A stretch of 64,000 nt of DNA from Humulus lupulus (lineage: Eukaryota; Streptophyta; Magnoliopsida; Rosales; Cannabaceae): positions 213,244,652-213,308,651 of the forward strand of contig NC_084793.1 of NCBI RefSeq assembly GCF_963169125.1, in the 5' to 3' direction. This document shows, piece by piece, positions 41,887 through 52,908 of the stretch. The first letter of the stretch is position 1. Each line of letters opens with the position of its first letter. A program made the translations under genes and the position numbers. The notes under the pieces were generated by a model. The model made no database searches, was not told where the DNA came from, and saw only the letters and a list, made by a program, of their open reading frames with translations.

Positions 41887-43330
41887 ATATACCCCCATAT
41901 GCGAACATGGCATAAACTAGTTTTTGTTTTATTTCACAACTCTAAAGGTGTCTTTTCATTGACTTGAATGACACTACATTCAAAATATATACCGCTCTTT
42001 GAAGCATTTCCACAAAAAGTGAGTGGTAGGAATCAGTAGCTTAACAATGACCTAACCATATCTAATAAGGTTTTATTTCTCCTCTCTGCAACACCATTCT
42101 GCATTGGTGTTCTAGTTGTTGTGAGCTGGGATAGAATTTCGTTCTCTAGTAGATGATTCTTGAACTCAATTCAAGATATCCACCTCCTCGATCTGATCAA
42201 AGTGTTATAAGTGATTTCCCTAACAGCTTTTCAGCTTCTGTTTGGAATTCTTTGGAGTTTTTAAAAGTTTTAGATTTCCTTTGCGTCAGGTATAAATATA
42301 CGTATCTTGAATAATCTTCAATAAAGATGACAAATTTTCAAAACCTCCTCTTGCATGTACAATGAAAGGACTACAAATGTCACTTTGTACTAGGTGAAAT
42401 TGTTATTTGGCTATTTGGTCCCTTGAAAAGAGAGGTCTCTTAGTTATTTATCGTTCTAAATAGGATATAAAAATCGGAAGAGTGTTAACTTTTGGCACTC
42501 TTAAAGTTCTATCATTTACTAACTAGTTTATCTTATCAAGATTGATATGTACTAACCTAAGACACCAAATATATGTATCATCACTTTGAGAAATTTTTAT
42601 CTCATTTTAATCAAGCATTAGTTTCTTAAATAATTCCAAATTACTCATCGATTGTTCATTAGGTATTCAGAGACACAATCTATTAGATTGTTTTACATGA
42701 CAATTTATTGATACCATTCTCTTAAATAATAATCTTATTATTAATAAAATAAACATAAAAATTGTGTCCAATCTATAAAAATATAGAAATCAATTTCTAT
42801 ATGATTTAAAAATAATTATTGTTCAAAAAATAGATCTATTTTAAAATTAAACAGATTGCTCCCATTACCTTTACATAAACAATGACATCACTGTCAACTC
42901 TCATAGTCACATTGCCTTCAGAAAACTTCTTTAAAAAGTTAAGTTTCCATAAAGAATAATAAGCATGATTAGTGGCTCCCGGATCAACTATCCAAGATGA
43001 CAAAACATCTCCCACTAAAAGGCTTTAAAGTAAGTAAATCAAATTTACTTTTTGTTTCTTTTGCAAGATTGGAGATTGAATAAAAATTATTGGCTTTACT
43101 TCGCCATTTATCTCCAACATAGCATGTATAGATTCACATATCATATATGCAATTCTTATTTCAATGTTTCTTCATAAGGAACATTATCCATGATAAAAAG
43201 TAGGCAATAAAGAGCCTTTTCATCAAATCGTATCCAATTAAGGTACTTCTCTTTTGTTCTTTAGTTGCTGTGGTAGCTGGCACTTGAGGACATTCCTCTT
43301 TCATGACAAACTTATGATTTTTCACATTAA
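41887..43330 (-). pseudogene. Cop-3 gag-integrase remnant (old copia)
   Basis: This matches Cop-2 pol by position and wording but without an open frame: 41890-42130 parallels the Cop-2 integrase stretch at 35955-36200 (CTAACCATATCTAATAAGG and the GCAACACCATTCTG stretch for the QQNG region). 42960-43010 gives SSWIVDPGAT on the minus strand, the protease site with DSG changed to DPG. 43200-43325 reads KNHKFVMKEECPQVPATTAT, the gag start. Gag is much shortened, so an internal deletion is likely between protease and gag. RT, RNase H and the 3' LTR lie on the other side of Cop-2 and have been lost. Confidence 0.78.
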
Positions 43331-44640
43331 TATAATATTAACATTAAATTATCACCATTTTAATTTGTGCTCATTGAGTAAAGGAACAATAATAAATAGG
43401 TTATTGATTGAAGATTTTGACTGCTACAATAATAAACTAAATATCTTTAATATAATCAAATATAAATGTTGAGTTTCTGAATAGTAAATGTGATGCATGA
43501 ATGCAAAAATTTCAAAATAACACATAAAAATAACTATTACTAAACTACGATAAATTAATTTGACAATTAATGGACCAGCCTTAGGGTAGGTCAGACTAAT
43601 TTCAAATTAATTTTGAGACAATCTCAAATTCATAAGTGGAAACTTAAAATCAACTATTTTCGCTTTTGACATACGGACAACCGTTAATTTGGCCAAGATG
43701 AACTAGTCCGCCCGAAAGCCTAATTTCATCTTTCTAAGTGTAACCCATTATTTTAGATCAATGACTTAACTCATGAGTGTGCCTTAAGATCAGTCAAACT
43801 TGAAATACATCTTTAAATACTATTCTTTAATTAATAAGAAGTTAACCTTAAAAATAACATAGTCAGAAACCTTCTTTAGGGGGACGCAAACAAAGGCGCC
43901 TCGAGACCCATTCCATGTCACTTTGGTGTCAACTAATAATGGAGACCATATGAGTTATTTTCATATCTCCTTCTCTCACTCACTATGATGGAATATGTGT
44001 TTTTCAAAACATCCTATGTTTTTTAATTATGATAAAATTAATTAAAATTATTCTAATTAATTTTATATAGCTAAATGGCTTTAATTACCAATCATATCGG
44101 GCCAATGTTCATTAAACATTTTAAATCAATTTTTAAATTGATCATAAAACTATTAGGTGAACCTAGATTATAATTAACGCCTTTTACATTGTTAATAAAT
44201 CACATTTATTAATTTTGGTTTATGGGTCTAACATAAAGCAAATGCTCATCAGGTGTGATTTACCAAGTTTAACTATTAAACTTAATTAATTATGTGTTTC
44301 TTTTTAATCACATTAAACATAAACAAATAATCAATTTATTTTGATCTTATTTAAAGCATGTTTCTAATCAAATAAGATGCATGCTTTAAATATAAACGGT
44401 ATGAGATTCATGTATGACATGTTATATGCAAGAACATGTTCTCAATAACCATAAAATTAAATGCACTTGGAACTTGACGGGGTCTTTAAGAAATACCACC
44501 TTGCCATTATTTTTCATAAAAATAATATTGGGCTAGTATTGATTTCTAAAATTAACATTGGGCTTATTTGTATTTCAAAATATCAGTTGAGCTTATATTT
44601 TCTTCTAAAATTGACACTTGGGCCAAGTGATTTTAAAATA
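43331..44640 (-). other. Cop-3 leader remnant
   Basis: Non-coding. Blocks from 43545 to 44000 match the Cop-2 leader (TAAATTAATTTGACAATTAATGG, CGCTTTTGACATACGG, GTGTAACCCATTATTTTAGA, GAGTGTGCCTTAAGATCA). The match fades after about 44450, and the last part holds a short run of TTGGGCT repeats (44529-44625). The primer site and 5' LTR are not found, so the element is truncated near 44640. Confidence 0.6.
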
Positions 44641-45030
44641 TAGAGGAAATTACATTTTATATGGGATTTTAAATAGGTGTGCAAAAATATGGCTTTTTTT
44701 TTTTAAAAAAAAAAAAGAAGTTATTTTATGGCTTTTTTTAAGATTTTTCACTTTTATGGGTTTATTTTCCTATTTTTTTGTATAAAGGTTGGTTTATGCC
44801 ATAGTTTTACTCTTAATCAAGTTTTATTAATTTGGAAAGGTATGCTTGTAATTTGATTTTTTTTAACTTATTTGCTTTTTTGTATTATTTTTATATAACT
44901 AATTTTTTATTAAATTTTTCTTGGTTTTTTTGCAAAAAAAAAAAAAATGAATTGTGTTTATTATTTTTTTTATTTATTATAAATATTTTTTCCTTATTTT
45001 TATATTGTACGCTTTTTTTTTCAAATCCTA
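44641..45030. other. T-rich low-complexity stretch
   Basis: Mostly poly-T and poly-A runs (for example around 44693-44717, 44860-44880, 44930-44948). Frames on both strands are homopolymer artefacts. I see no gene or element end. Confidence 0.6.
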
Positions 45031-45450
45031 GGTAAGGTAACCAGTTATTTGAATGATCTTTAACAATTATGTAAAAAAAAAATCCTAAAGCTAGGTTAAA
45101 TAACAAGTACTAGGAGGAGTAACTAGTTACCATGAGAGAAGTAACATTCTACCATAAGAGGGGTAATCAGTTACCATAAGAGGGGTGACGAGTTACTCAT
45201 ATTAAATATGAAAAGAAACATCAAATTTGAATGAAAAGAGGAAGAACACTTCATTAAAAAAAAAGGAAGAAGTAATTATGATTTTAGTAACATAGATAAG
45301 TAGTTACCATAAAGATTCCAGAAATATACGCACACATCATAACGTGAAGGTAACCAATTACCCCTAGAAATATACACACAAAGAACTTGAATGTAACCAG
45401 TTACCCCCAGAAATATACACACAAATAACTGGAAGGTAACCAATTTCCAC
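45030..45450. repeat. Cluster of GGTAACCAGTTACC-like palindromes
   Basis: At least eight imperfect copies of GTAACcAGTTACC occur, for example at about 45036, 45118, 45163, 45300, 45349, 45391 and 45436. The last three sit in a tandem unit of about 43 bp that also contains CCCCAGAAATATACACAC. The motif is its own reverse complement in the best copies. Origin and function unknown. Confidence 0.65.
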
Positions 45451-45589
45451 AAATTTGAAGATAGAAAAAAAAAAATCAAATCCACCCCATTTCCCTTCTC
45501 TACCATCTTCTTCATATAATTTTTTTCTAGATTTGAATGTTCTCATCAGGGTATCTAGTTGCTCATTCACGTTTTCATATTTTTACTAG

Positions 45590-46380
45590 TTTTCTTTCCA
45601 AAATTTGGTGTTCCTATAAGAGTTACAGTAAAAAAAATGCCAAAAAATTGATTTGAATTTTTTTTACATATAGTAGAAAAAAACTAAAAAAAAAATTACA
45701 ATAATAAAAGATAATAAATAAAAAAAATAGTAAAATAATTATGTAATGTTGAAATATGTGTGAAAAAAAAGAAAAAAATGGAATGAGAAAAGAATAAGTA
45801 CAAAAAAAGAAGAAAAAAGAAGGAAAAAAAACTTAGGAAAGAAAACAAAAAAAAATATGAAAAAAACAAAAGAAAAGAAATGATGAAGGAAAAAAAATAG
45901 ATGAATGAATAAAAATGAAAAGAAGAAGAAGAAAAATAACGGAAAAATTGAAAGAAAAAAATGAATGGTAAAATTGGTAGAAAAAAATGAAAATAAAAAA
46001 TGGAAGGAAAAAAAAGAAAGAAACAAAAAGCTCATATGTGTGAAAAAAGAAAAAAAAAATGGGAGGAGAAAATAATAAATACAAAAATGAAGAAAAAATA
46101 GAAGGAAAAAAATATGAAAAAAAAAACCAATACAAATGAAATAAAAAAATAGATAAATTAATAAAAATGAAGAAGAAGAAGAAGAATGGAAAAATGGATG
46201 CAAAAAAAAGATAAAAGGAAAAAATTGGTAGGAAAAAAAAAAAGAAAAATGAAAAAATAAGTAAGGAAAAAAAGGAAAGAAAAATAATTAAAAAATGAAG
46301 GAAAAAATAAAAAATTGAAAAAATAAAATAAAATCACCATCAAAATCAAAGAAAATATAACTATGATAAAAAATGTGGCA
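45590..46380. repeat. Purine tract of about 0.8 kb, with an internal duplication
   Basis: The plus strand is almost pure A and G with rare T and very few C. Two halves look like diverged copies: ATATGTGTGAAAAAA begins at 45754 and again at 46034, each followed by the same series GGAGAAAA, AAGAAGAAAAAA, AAGGAAAAAAA, ATAGATAAATTAATAAAAATG and GAAGAAGAAGAAG. The Phe-rich minus-strand frames are composition artefacts. Confidence 0.8.
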
Positions 46381-46434
46381 TTTCCATATTTTAGTTAGCT
46401 ACTGATTGTGTTTCCCATACTTTAATTTTGTTTT

Positions 46435-46451
46435 TAATAAATTTTCTCATA
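46435..46451 (+). repeat. L1-1 target-site duplication, 5' copy
   Basis: TAATAAATTTTCTCATA here and TAATAAATTTTCTCGTA at 54314-54330 differ at one of 17 positions. One lies just before the LINE 5' end, the other directly after its poly(A) tail. Confidence 0.88.
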
Positions 46452-46754
46452 TGCTAGGGTTTCCTTGCTTTGTCCCCTTTATTCGAAGGGTCCCTGTCTG
46501 GTCATGTACCTGGTTGAAGCGTTTGGGTTCGCTTGTTGTTGTCCTTTTCTTTCCTGATTTGGTTTCTGCGTTCTTGGTGTCGTGCTCTTTCATTTTTGGC
46601 AGAGGTTTCTTCTGTTTGTTGAGCCCTCTGTTCTATCGGCGTGTTCGGGTTCTTGCTTCTCTAGGCTTCTTGCGGTCTCTCTCTAGTTATTTGGGGGTTT
46701 TCTTTACCCTTATCTTGGGTTCCTGGGGGGTTGGTTTTCTTGAGTGTTCCAAGA

Positions 46755-47827
46755 ATGGATATTATGGAGCTGGAGGAACAATGTGCTGGTATTAGACTCG
46801 AAGCAGAAGAGCAGGAAGTGCTCTGTTTTGATACCGTGAGTGACGCCATTACTGGGCTTGATGATAGATGGTGTTTTGTGGGTAAATTCTTAGTGGACAA
46901 GCCTCTTGATTTTCAGGTTATGCAACACATGATGGTTGCATTGTGGCGTTCAGGAAGGGGAATGTACGTGAAAGAACTCAAGAGTAATATTTACATTTTC
47001 CAATTCTATCATGAAGTGGATATCAAGAGGGTTATTAAAGGCAGTCTGTGGACTTGCAATAGGGCTCAATTTATTTTTGCAACACTTCACCCTGAAGCCA
47101 ATCCAAGACAGGTGAAGCTTCATCGATTGGATATTTGGGTTCAAGTGCATGGTCTTCAACCAGGGTTTATGGCTGAAAGAGTGCTTTGGGAAATTGGCAA
47201 TCACGTGGGACTGTTCCTGGATTCTGATCCCAATAACTTCAAGGGGGTTTGGCGTGACATCCTTAGAGTTCGGGTCTCTCTGATATTGATACTTCGTTGA
47301 AAAGAAAGATGAAGATTAGTGATTCCAAGGGTATGTGGTTCTGGGTTCATTTCAAATATGAACGGATCCCAACATTCTGTTTCATCTGTGGCCTTATTGG
47401 ACATTCTAAAAAATTATGTGACAAATTATTTGACATCCCTGTGGAGATGATTGAAAAACCATATGGGTTATGGATGCGAGCGGTCCCTCAAAGGCAGAAT
47501 GTGTGCATAGGGTCGAAGTGGCTTCATACAGGTGGTGCAGATGACATCCCCAGGGAGGTTCGTTCTGATGCTAGGCCTCAACTGGGCACTGCATTCAACG
47601 ACCTAGCCATACCTTGTGCCCGAGTGGTTGTCGACACTCAGAAGGGGGATGCAAGTGCTTATCTGTGTAGCTCTCATGCTTATGGGCAACACTGGTTATT
47701 CTTGAGACGAAGAGGAGATGTACTAGTGGGGGTTGTGGTGCAGAAGGATGTGGTGAAGAGGTCTTTGAAATTGACGGGCAAGATGAAAATGGTCAAAAAA
47801 ACTCGAGTGGGGTGGGTTCTGTTATAA
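46755..47827 (+). pseudogene. L1-1 ORF1, gag-like RNA-binding protein, one frameshift
   Basis: ATG at 46755 starts MDIMELEEQCAGIRLE, typical of plant L1 ORF1. Residues about 35-130 match DUF4283: WCFVGKFLVDKPLDFQVMQ, then MVALWRSGRGMYVKEL and YIFQFYHEVDIKRVIKGSLW, then WVQVHGLQPGFMAERVLWEIG. Near 47285-47297 a frameshift moves to the frame carrying WFWVHFKYERIPTF, then CFICGLIGHSKKLC (47381-47422), a perfect C-x2-C-x4-H-x4-C knuckle, and KPYGLWMRAVPQR. The remainder is poorly conserved. ORF1 coats the LINE RNA and delivers it with the ORF2 enzyme. Confidence 0.88.
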
Positions 47828-47837
47828 AGACCCGCCA

Positions 47838-48960
47838 TGGATCATAACTACATTGAGCAGGAATTGCTGGGGGCTTGGGAACCCTCGGAATGTTCAATTC
47901 CTCCGAGAACTCGTTTCTCAAAAGCATCCCAATTTTATTTTCTCATGCGAGACGTTGAGTAAGAAAGAGCAACTGGAGAAAGTTAGAAGATCTTTGGGTT
48001 TTGAAGGATTATTTGTAGTTAATTCCGAAGGTCGTAGCGGGGGGTTAGCCATGCTTTGCCGTCACAAAGAAGAGGCCTCCATTATCGGGTTCTCTCCTCA
48101 TCATATCGATATTTCCACCAAGGTAGATGGTATGGCTCCTTGGCGACTGACGGGTTTCTATGGTGAACCGAATAGATCGAAGAGACGTAAGTCATGGGAG
48201 TTACTTCGCTCTTTGGGTACTGTTTCTTCCGCTTCATGGTGCATCATTGGCGATTTCAACAATGTGTTAAGTAATGAGGACAAACGGGGAGGGAGGCCTT
48301 ACCCTAACTGGTTACTTGAGGGCCTTCAACAAGTTATTAGTGAATGTAACCTGGTGGATCTAGACCTTTCAAGTTACCCGTTTACTTGGGAGCGTGGGCG
48401 CAGTACTAAGAATTGGATCAAAGTTCGTCTGGATTGTGCTCTTGTTTCCTCCACTTGGCTGTCCCTCTTTCATGAGGTTTAACTCTCTAATCTGGTTTAC
48501 TTCTCCTCTGATCACTGTCCAATCTTCTTGGAGCCCATTCGGCGTAATTTCGTCCAAACTTCTCACCGTTTCAGGTGTAAAAATTCTTGGATTCAAGAGC
48601 CTTGTTGTGGTCAGATTATTAGCAGTGTGTGGGAGACTTATGCTAACCATAAATGGCAGGACAAACTTTCTCATTGCAGCCATGCTTTGCAGGGCTGGTC
48701 AAAGAACATTGTTGGGAACTTTAAGCATAAAATCAAGAAGTGTAAGGAGACTATTTCCCAGCGGAAGGACAGGCACGATGTTGTGTCTCTCTAGCAGTAC
48801 CAAAATGCTAAACAGGAGTTATTAGAGATCCTTTATCAGAAGGAGATTTATTGGCGCCAACGATCCAAACAACTTTGGCTCAAGGCGGGGGACCCGAATA
48901 GCAAATGTTTCCACACTACTACCTCTGCTAGGAAGCGTCAGAATCATATTCAGAAATTTC
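47838..48960 (+). pseudogene. L1-1 ORF2, endonuclease part
   Basis: Reads SRNCWGLGNPRNVQFLREL (family WN.RGL; Trp replaced), then FIFSCETL with the catalytic Glu (about 47937-47960), GRSGGLAMLC, WRLTGFYGEP, WCIIGDFNNVL (catalytic Asp and Asn), SSYPFTWERG and VRLDCAL. A TAA at 48480 is followed by FSSDHCPIFLEP, the SDH box with catalytic His. The linker to RT runs to about 48960 (KEIYWRQRSKQLWLKAGDPN), with another stop at 48792. This apurinic-type endonuclease nicks the target DNA, with a preference for T/A-rich sites that fits the insertion site. Confidence 0.88.
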
Positions 48961-50471
48961 AAACTAGTATTGGGGATTGGGTTTAGTGGTCCAACGATCT
49001 AGCTGAGCATATTTTTTAGTATTATCGCTCTCTGTTTTCTGCCTCTCCAACCAACTGGGTGGAGTTTATTAATCTGGTTCCTCTTTCCATTTCAGATGTG
49101 CCTAATGATATTCTCCTTAAGCCTCTCACGACTGAAGAAATCAAGGCTGCCACTTTCCAAATGCACCCTAACAAGGCACCTGGTCCGGATGGATTCACTC
49201 CTTCCTTCTTTAAAAAATATTGGCATATTTTCGGCTCAGATGTGCTGAACCTGACTCAAGAGTTTTTCAACACTGGTATTCTACCTCCCCGCCTTAATGA
49301 AACTCATCTAGTCCTCATTCCTAACAAGCCTTCCCCCTCCACTATGGGCGACATCAGGCCCATTTCTCTATGCAATGTCATCTATAAGATAATCTCGAAA
49401 ACTCTTGCTAATCGTCTGAAGGGGGTTCTGGAGCACTGCATCTCTAGTAATCAAAGTGCTTTTATGCCCGGTCGTTTAATTTCTGACAACTTTCTGGTCT
49501 CTTATGAGGTTCCTCACTACCTTAAACAGAAAGTTCAGGGCAAGATGGGTACCATGGCTCTCAAGCTTGATTTGAGTAAGGCCTACAATAGAGTGGATTG
49601 GTCGTATTTGGAATCCATAATGACCAACATGGGATTTAACAAGCGCTGGGTTCAGCTCATTGTTTCTTGTGTCTCGACGGTGACTTACAAGGTGGCTACC
49701 ATTGGTCGTCTTATTGGACCTTTTACTCCTTCTTGCAGTATTCGCCAAGGTGACCCGTTATCACCTTACTTATTTCTTTTGTGTGCGGAAGGGTTCTCTA
49801 CATTTATTCGTCACTTTGAGAAACATGGATAGCTCCATGGTTGTAAGGTTGCTTGGCGTGCCCCCTCGGTGTCCCATATGTTGTTTGCCGATGATACCTA
49901 CCTTTATTGTCGGGCTTCTACTGAGGAGGCTAAAAATGTGCAGCTGTTATTGTGCCAATTTGAAGTTGCTACTGGGAAAAAGGTTAACTTGGCAAAGTCC
50001 TCCATTTTCTTTAGTACCAATACTCCTCAGGCCATGCGTACCAGCATTAGTGAGATGTTGGGAATGTCTGAAACAACTCGTAACACTTTATATCTGGGGT
50101 TGCCTAGCTTGATTGGTAGAAATAAGAAGACTATCCTGGGTTTCCTAAAAGATAGAGTGCATAAAAGAATTCAAAATTGGCATGACAAGCTCCTCTCTAG
50201 GGCTGGCAAGGAAGTGCTTATCAAGTCCATAGCTCAATCTTTGCCTTCGTACACTGTGAGTGTTTTTCTGCTTCCTTTGGGCCTTTGTTCTGATTTGGAG
50301 AGGCTTTTGAGCAGATTTTGGTGGAATGCTTCTTCTCTATCTAGTCGGGGTATCTTTTGGAAGCGATGGGAGAATGTCTGTATTCATAAGCACGATGGTG
50401 GTTTGGGGTTTCATCACATCTGTGATCTTATCCTGGCGATGTTTGGAAAGCAAGGGTGGAGGCTCCTTATC
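48960..50471 (+). pseudogene. L1-1 ORF2, reverse transcriptase part
   Basis: Stops at about 48986 and 49016 precede an open stretch 49059-49832: MHPNKAPGPDGFTPSFFKKY, LNETHLVLIPNKPSP, IRPISLCNVIYKIISKTLAN, SAFMPGRLISDNFL, MALKLDLSKAYNRVDW (first catalytic Asp) and SIRQGDPLSPYLFLLCAEG. A TGA-type stop (TAG at 49830) interrupts before the catalytic box SHMLFADDTYLYCRA (49872-49914), where FADD is intact. The thumb continues GLPSLIGRNKK, KSIAQSLPSYTVSVFLLP and FWWNASS to GGLGFHHICDLILAMFGKQG. At 50471 the frame is cut by the solo LTR. This enzyme would carry out target-primed reverse transcription. Confidence 0.92.
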
Positions 50472-52903
50472 TGTAACGCCCTGGTTACTCCAAGACCGTT
50501 ACTGTGAACTTTGAACTGTGCTTAACTCGCTAATTGAGTTATTTGGTTATAAACGTGCATCTAAGTATTATTAATATGTTAAGGTGAAAAACCAATCAAA
50601 TGGAAAGGATATATTTTATTTTAAACATAAAATTGTTCATGGGCCCATAAAAACGTTTACAAGTTATTTACGATACAAAACGGTCATTACAGTACAAAAG
50701 TTACAACCCGCTGACTTAAGCAGCAAAAATAGGGTTAACCCCTAGTCCCTCTGAGAAACTCCTTGGCCGTGGTGGTCAAGCGGCTGCACATGTACACATT
50801 TCCACCTAAGCTCTCCACTCAAGGTTAGGCGAGCTTTTCTTTCCCTTTACTTGCACCACATAGGACCCATGAGCCAAAGCCCAGCAAGAAAACTCATTAC
50901 TGTATGTATATAATATCAAATGATGATCATGATAATCATCCAGGACTTCTAGCCCTAAATAGAGGAGTGACAATTGTAAAAGTCACTAATGTGGGTTCTG
51001 TACCCTTTACAAATTAGTGATCAAGTCACTAGCTTAAATAGGATAAGTGACTGATGAGCAAGTCACCAATGTAAACCAAGGGAGTGACCATGGAGTCACT
51101 ACTGTGGGTTCCATACCCTTAGCCATGTGACGATACGGTCACCTGGGACTTCTGGCCCTGGCTCTGAGTAACTAGTCATTGAACTAGGCAAGTGCTTTTA
51201 GTTTTTATCGAACTTGGGGTCGGTCCGGTACTAATGCTCATGATGAGTCATTCAATGCAGATGTCGATCAGATCTAATCTTTTATCGGCTCTGTGTTCAT
51301 GACGCTTATGCTGCTCCTGACTCATAGGTCAGAAATATACGACCAGTGCTCAAAACTACTATCAAACCTGACTAGTAAGTCACACCTTCACAGCTAGTTC
51401 TGACACCATTGCTGGTTCTGACTAGTAAGTCAATGTCATTCACAAGTAAGCAAGATTTGCTAAACATTTGATATGCAATCAATGTCCACATTTAAACACT
51501 CAAAATGCCTCAATAATAACCATACATGTAACATATGGGGTGCAGTTTTCTTACCTCTGGTTTGAGCGAGAAATAGTAAAAGAACGACCCTTCAGAATGA
51601 TCGACATTTTGATTCCTTAGCGGTTACCTAGTCATAACCAATTATAACCTTCATTAATGAAAATCAACAATGAAAGGGTCTTGACCTAAACCTCACTCCC
51701 GGGACCTCGAATTGTACCCAAACGGTGAGAAGATTCGATCCTAAGAGTTAAGGATTGAAACCCTGAGCCAAAAACCCTTAAAAATGTCCAAAACCAAAAT
51801 ATGATGAAGCAGGGTAGCGCTGTAGCGCTACCCCCTAGCGCCCCAGCGCCCAAGTCAGCAAAAACTCCTCCCTGAGTAGCGTTGTAGCACCCCCTTGTGG
51901 GCGCTATAGCGCTACACACAGCCTAAAATGGCCCTGAAACTTTCCCCTTCGACTCCACCATTTCCAACCCGAACCAAAAGATTCCAAACATCATTTTAAG
52001 TCCCAAATGAACCCAAAAACCATCTACACATGTCCTAGGCATCACAACCCAAGTAACCCTAGCCAAAAACTCCCATCAATTCCCTTTAACCAATCTAGAA
52101 AACCAAGCTGAAAACCAAACCAAAAACAGAGCAAAGCTAGAGTTTTAATGGCTAGAACCTTACCTCAAGCTCAGATTAGGATCCTCTTCAATGGTGGAAC
52201 ACAATCCTAAGCCCTCAAGATCCACTTCCCTAGCTTGAATCCTCAAGAAAAGCTCCAATAACCCAAAAAGAAATAGGAGAGAAAATGAGGTACGGGAGGA
52301 ATGTTTTATGCTATGTTTTGTCTAACCTTCCACATCCTTCAATGGCTTAAATATATCATATGGTGAAAAGACCTTTTTGCCCCTAGGTCATTTAAGGTTT
52401 TCTAAAAGCTCCCAAGGGTAAAATCATCCATTTCCACCTATTTCGTTAATCATAATTAACACCCTCCAATTCTCGTTATTCTCGATATTCTCAAATAACA
52501 CTAATTCATATCCTGTTACCCTTTAATTTCTAGCGACGCTCTAATCACCAAATTACCCCGAGACTCACCCCGAGCCCCGAACTTAATCATGTTATGACCA
52601 AACCGCTAACCTGCACTCAAAGATCATCTCATGCCGAATAGCTCGAACAAATCCACATTATAATGTGGCATCAACAATAAATCACCAACATGCATACAAA
52701 TATACAATTACGCCCTCAACGGTCAAATTATCAAAATACCCCTATGATGAAATGTGGACCCACATGCATGCATTTAACATCATATTATAATATATTTCAC
52801 ATAAACATGCATATAATAATTTAATGGCATAATAAATCAATTATGGCCCTCCCAACCTACTAATCCAACCATTAAACTGCATTAGGGATTTTGGGGCATT
52901 ACA
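50472..52903 (-). repeat. Solo LTR of the Gyp-1 family inside L1-1 (2432 bp)
   Basis: Starts TGTAACGCCCTGG and ends TTTTGGGGCATTACA, flanked by a perfect 5-bp duplication TTATC (50467-50471 and 52904-52908) within the LINE RT/connection coding region. Ends and internal blocks match the Gyp-1 LTR (3931-6247): CATGAGCCAAAGCCCAGC, the CCACATGCATGCAT block, the TGTAA/TTACA ends. Diverged dispersed repeats with GTCACTAGT-like motifs occupy about 50960-51450, and a GC-rich palindrome cluster 51815-51916. Minus-strand ATATATTTAAGCC (about 52340-52353) is a TATA candidate. No interior is left, so the full element was lost by LTR-LTR recombination. Confidence 0.92.
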
Positions 52904-52908
52904 TTATC

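Noticed and set aside
45739..46349. Long minus-strand frames rich in Phe, Ser and Leu
   Set aside because: They arise from the purine tract read on the other strand; no domain, no start context, and only homopolymer-like composition.
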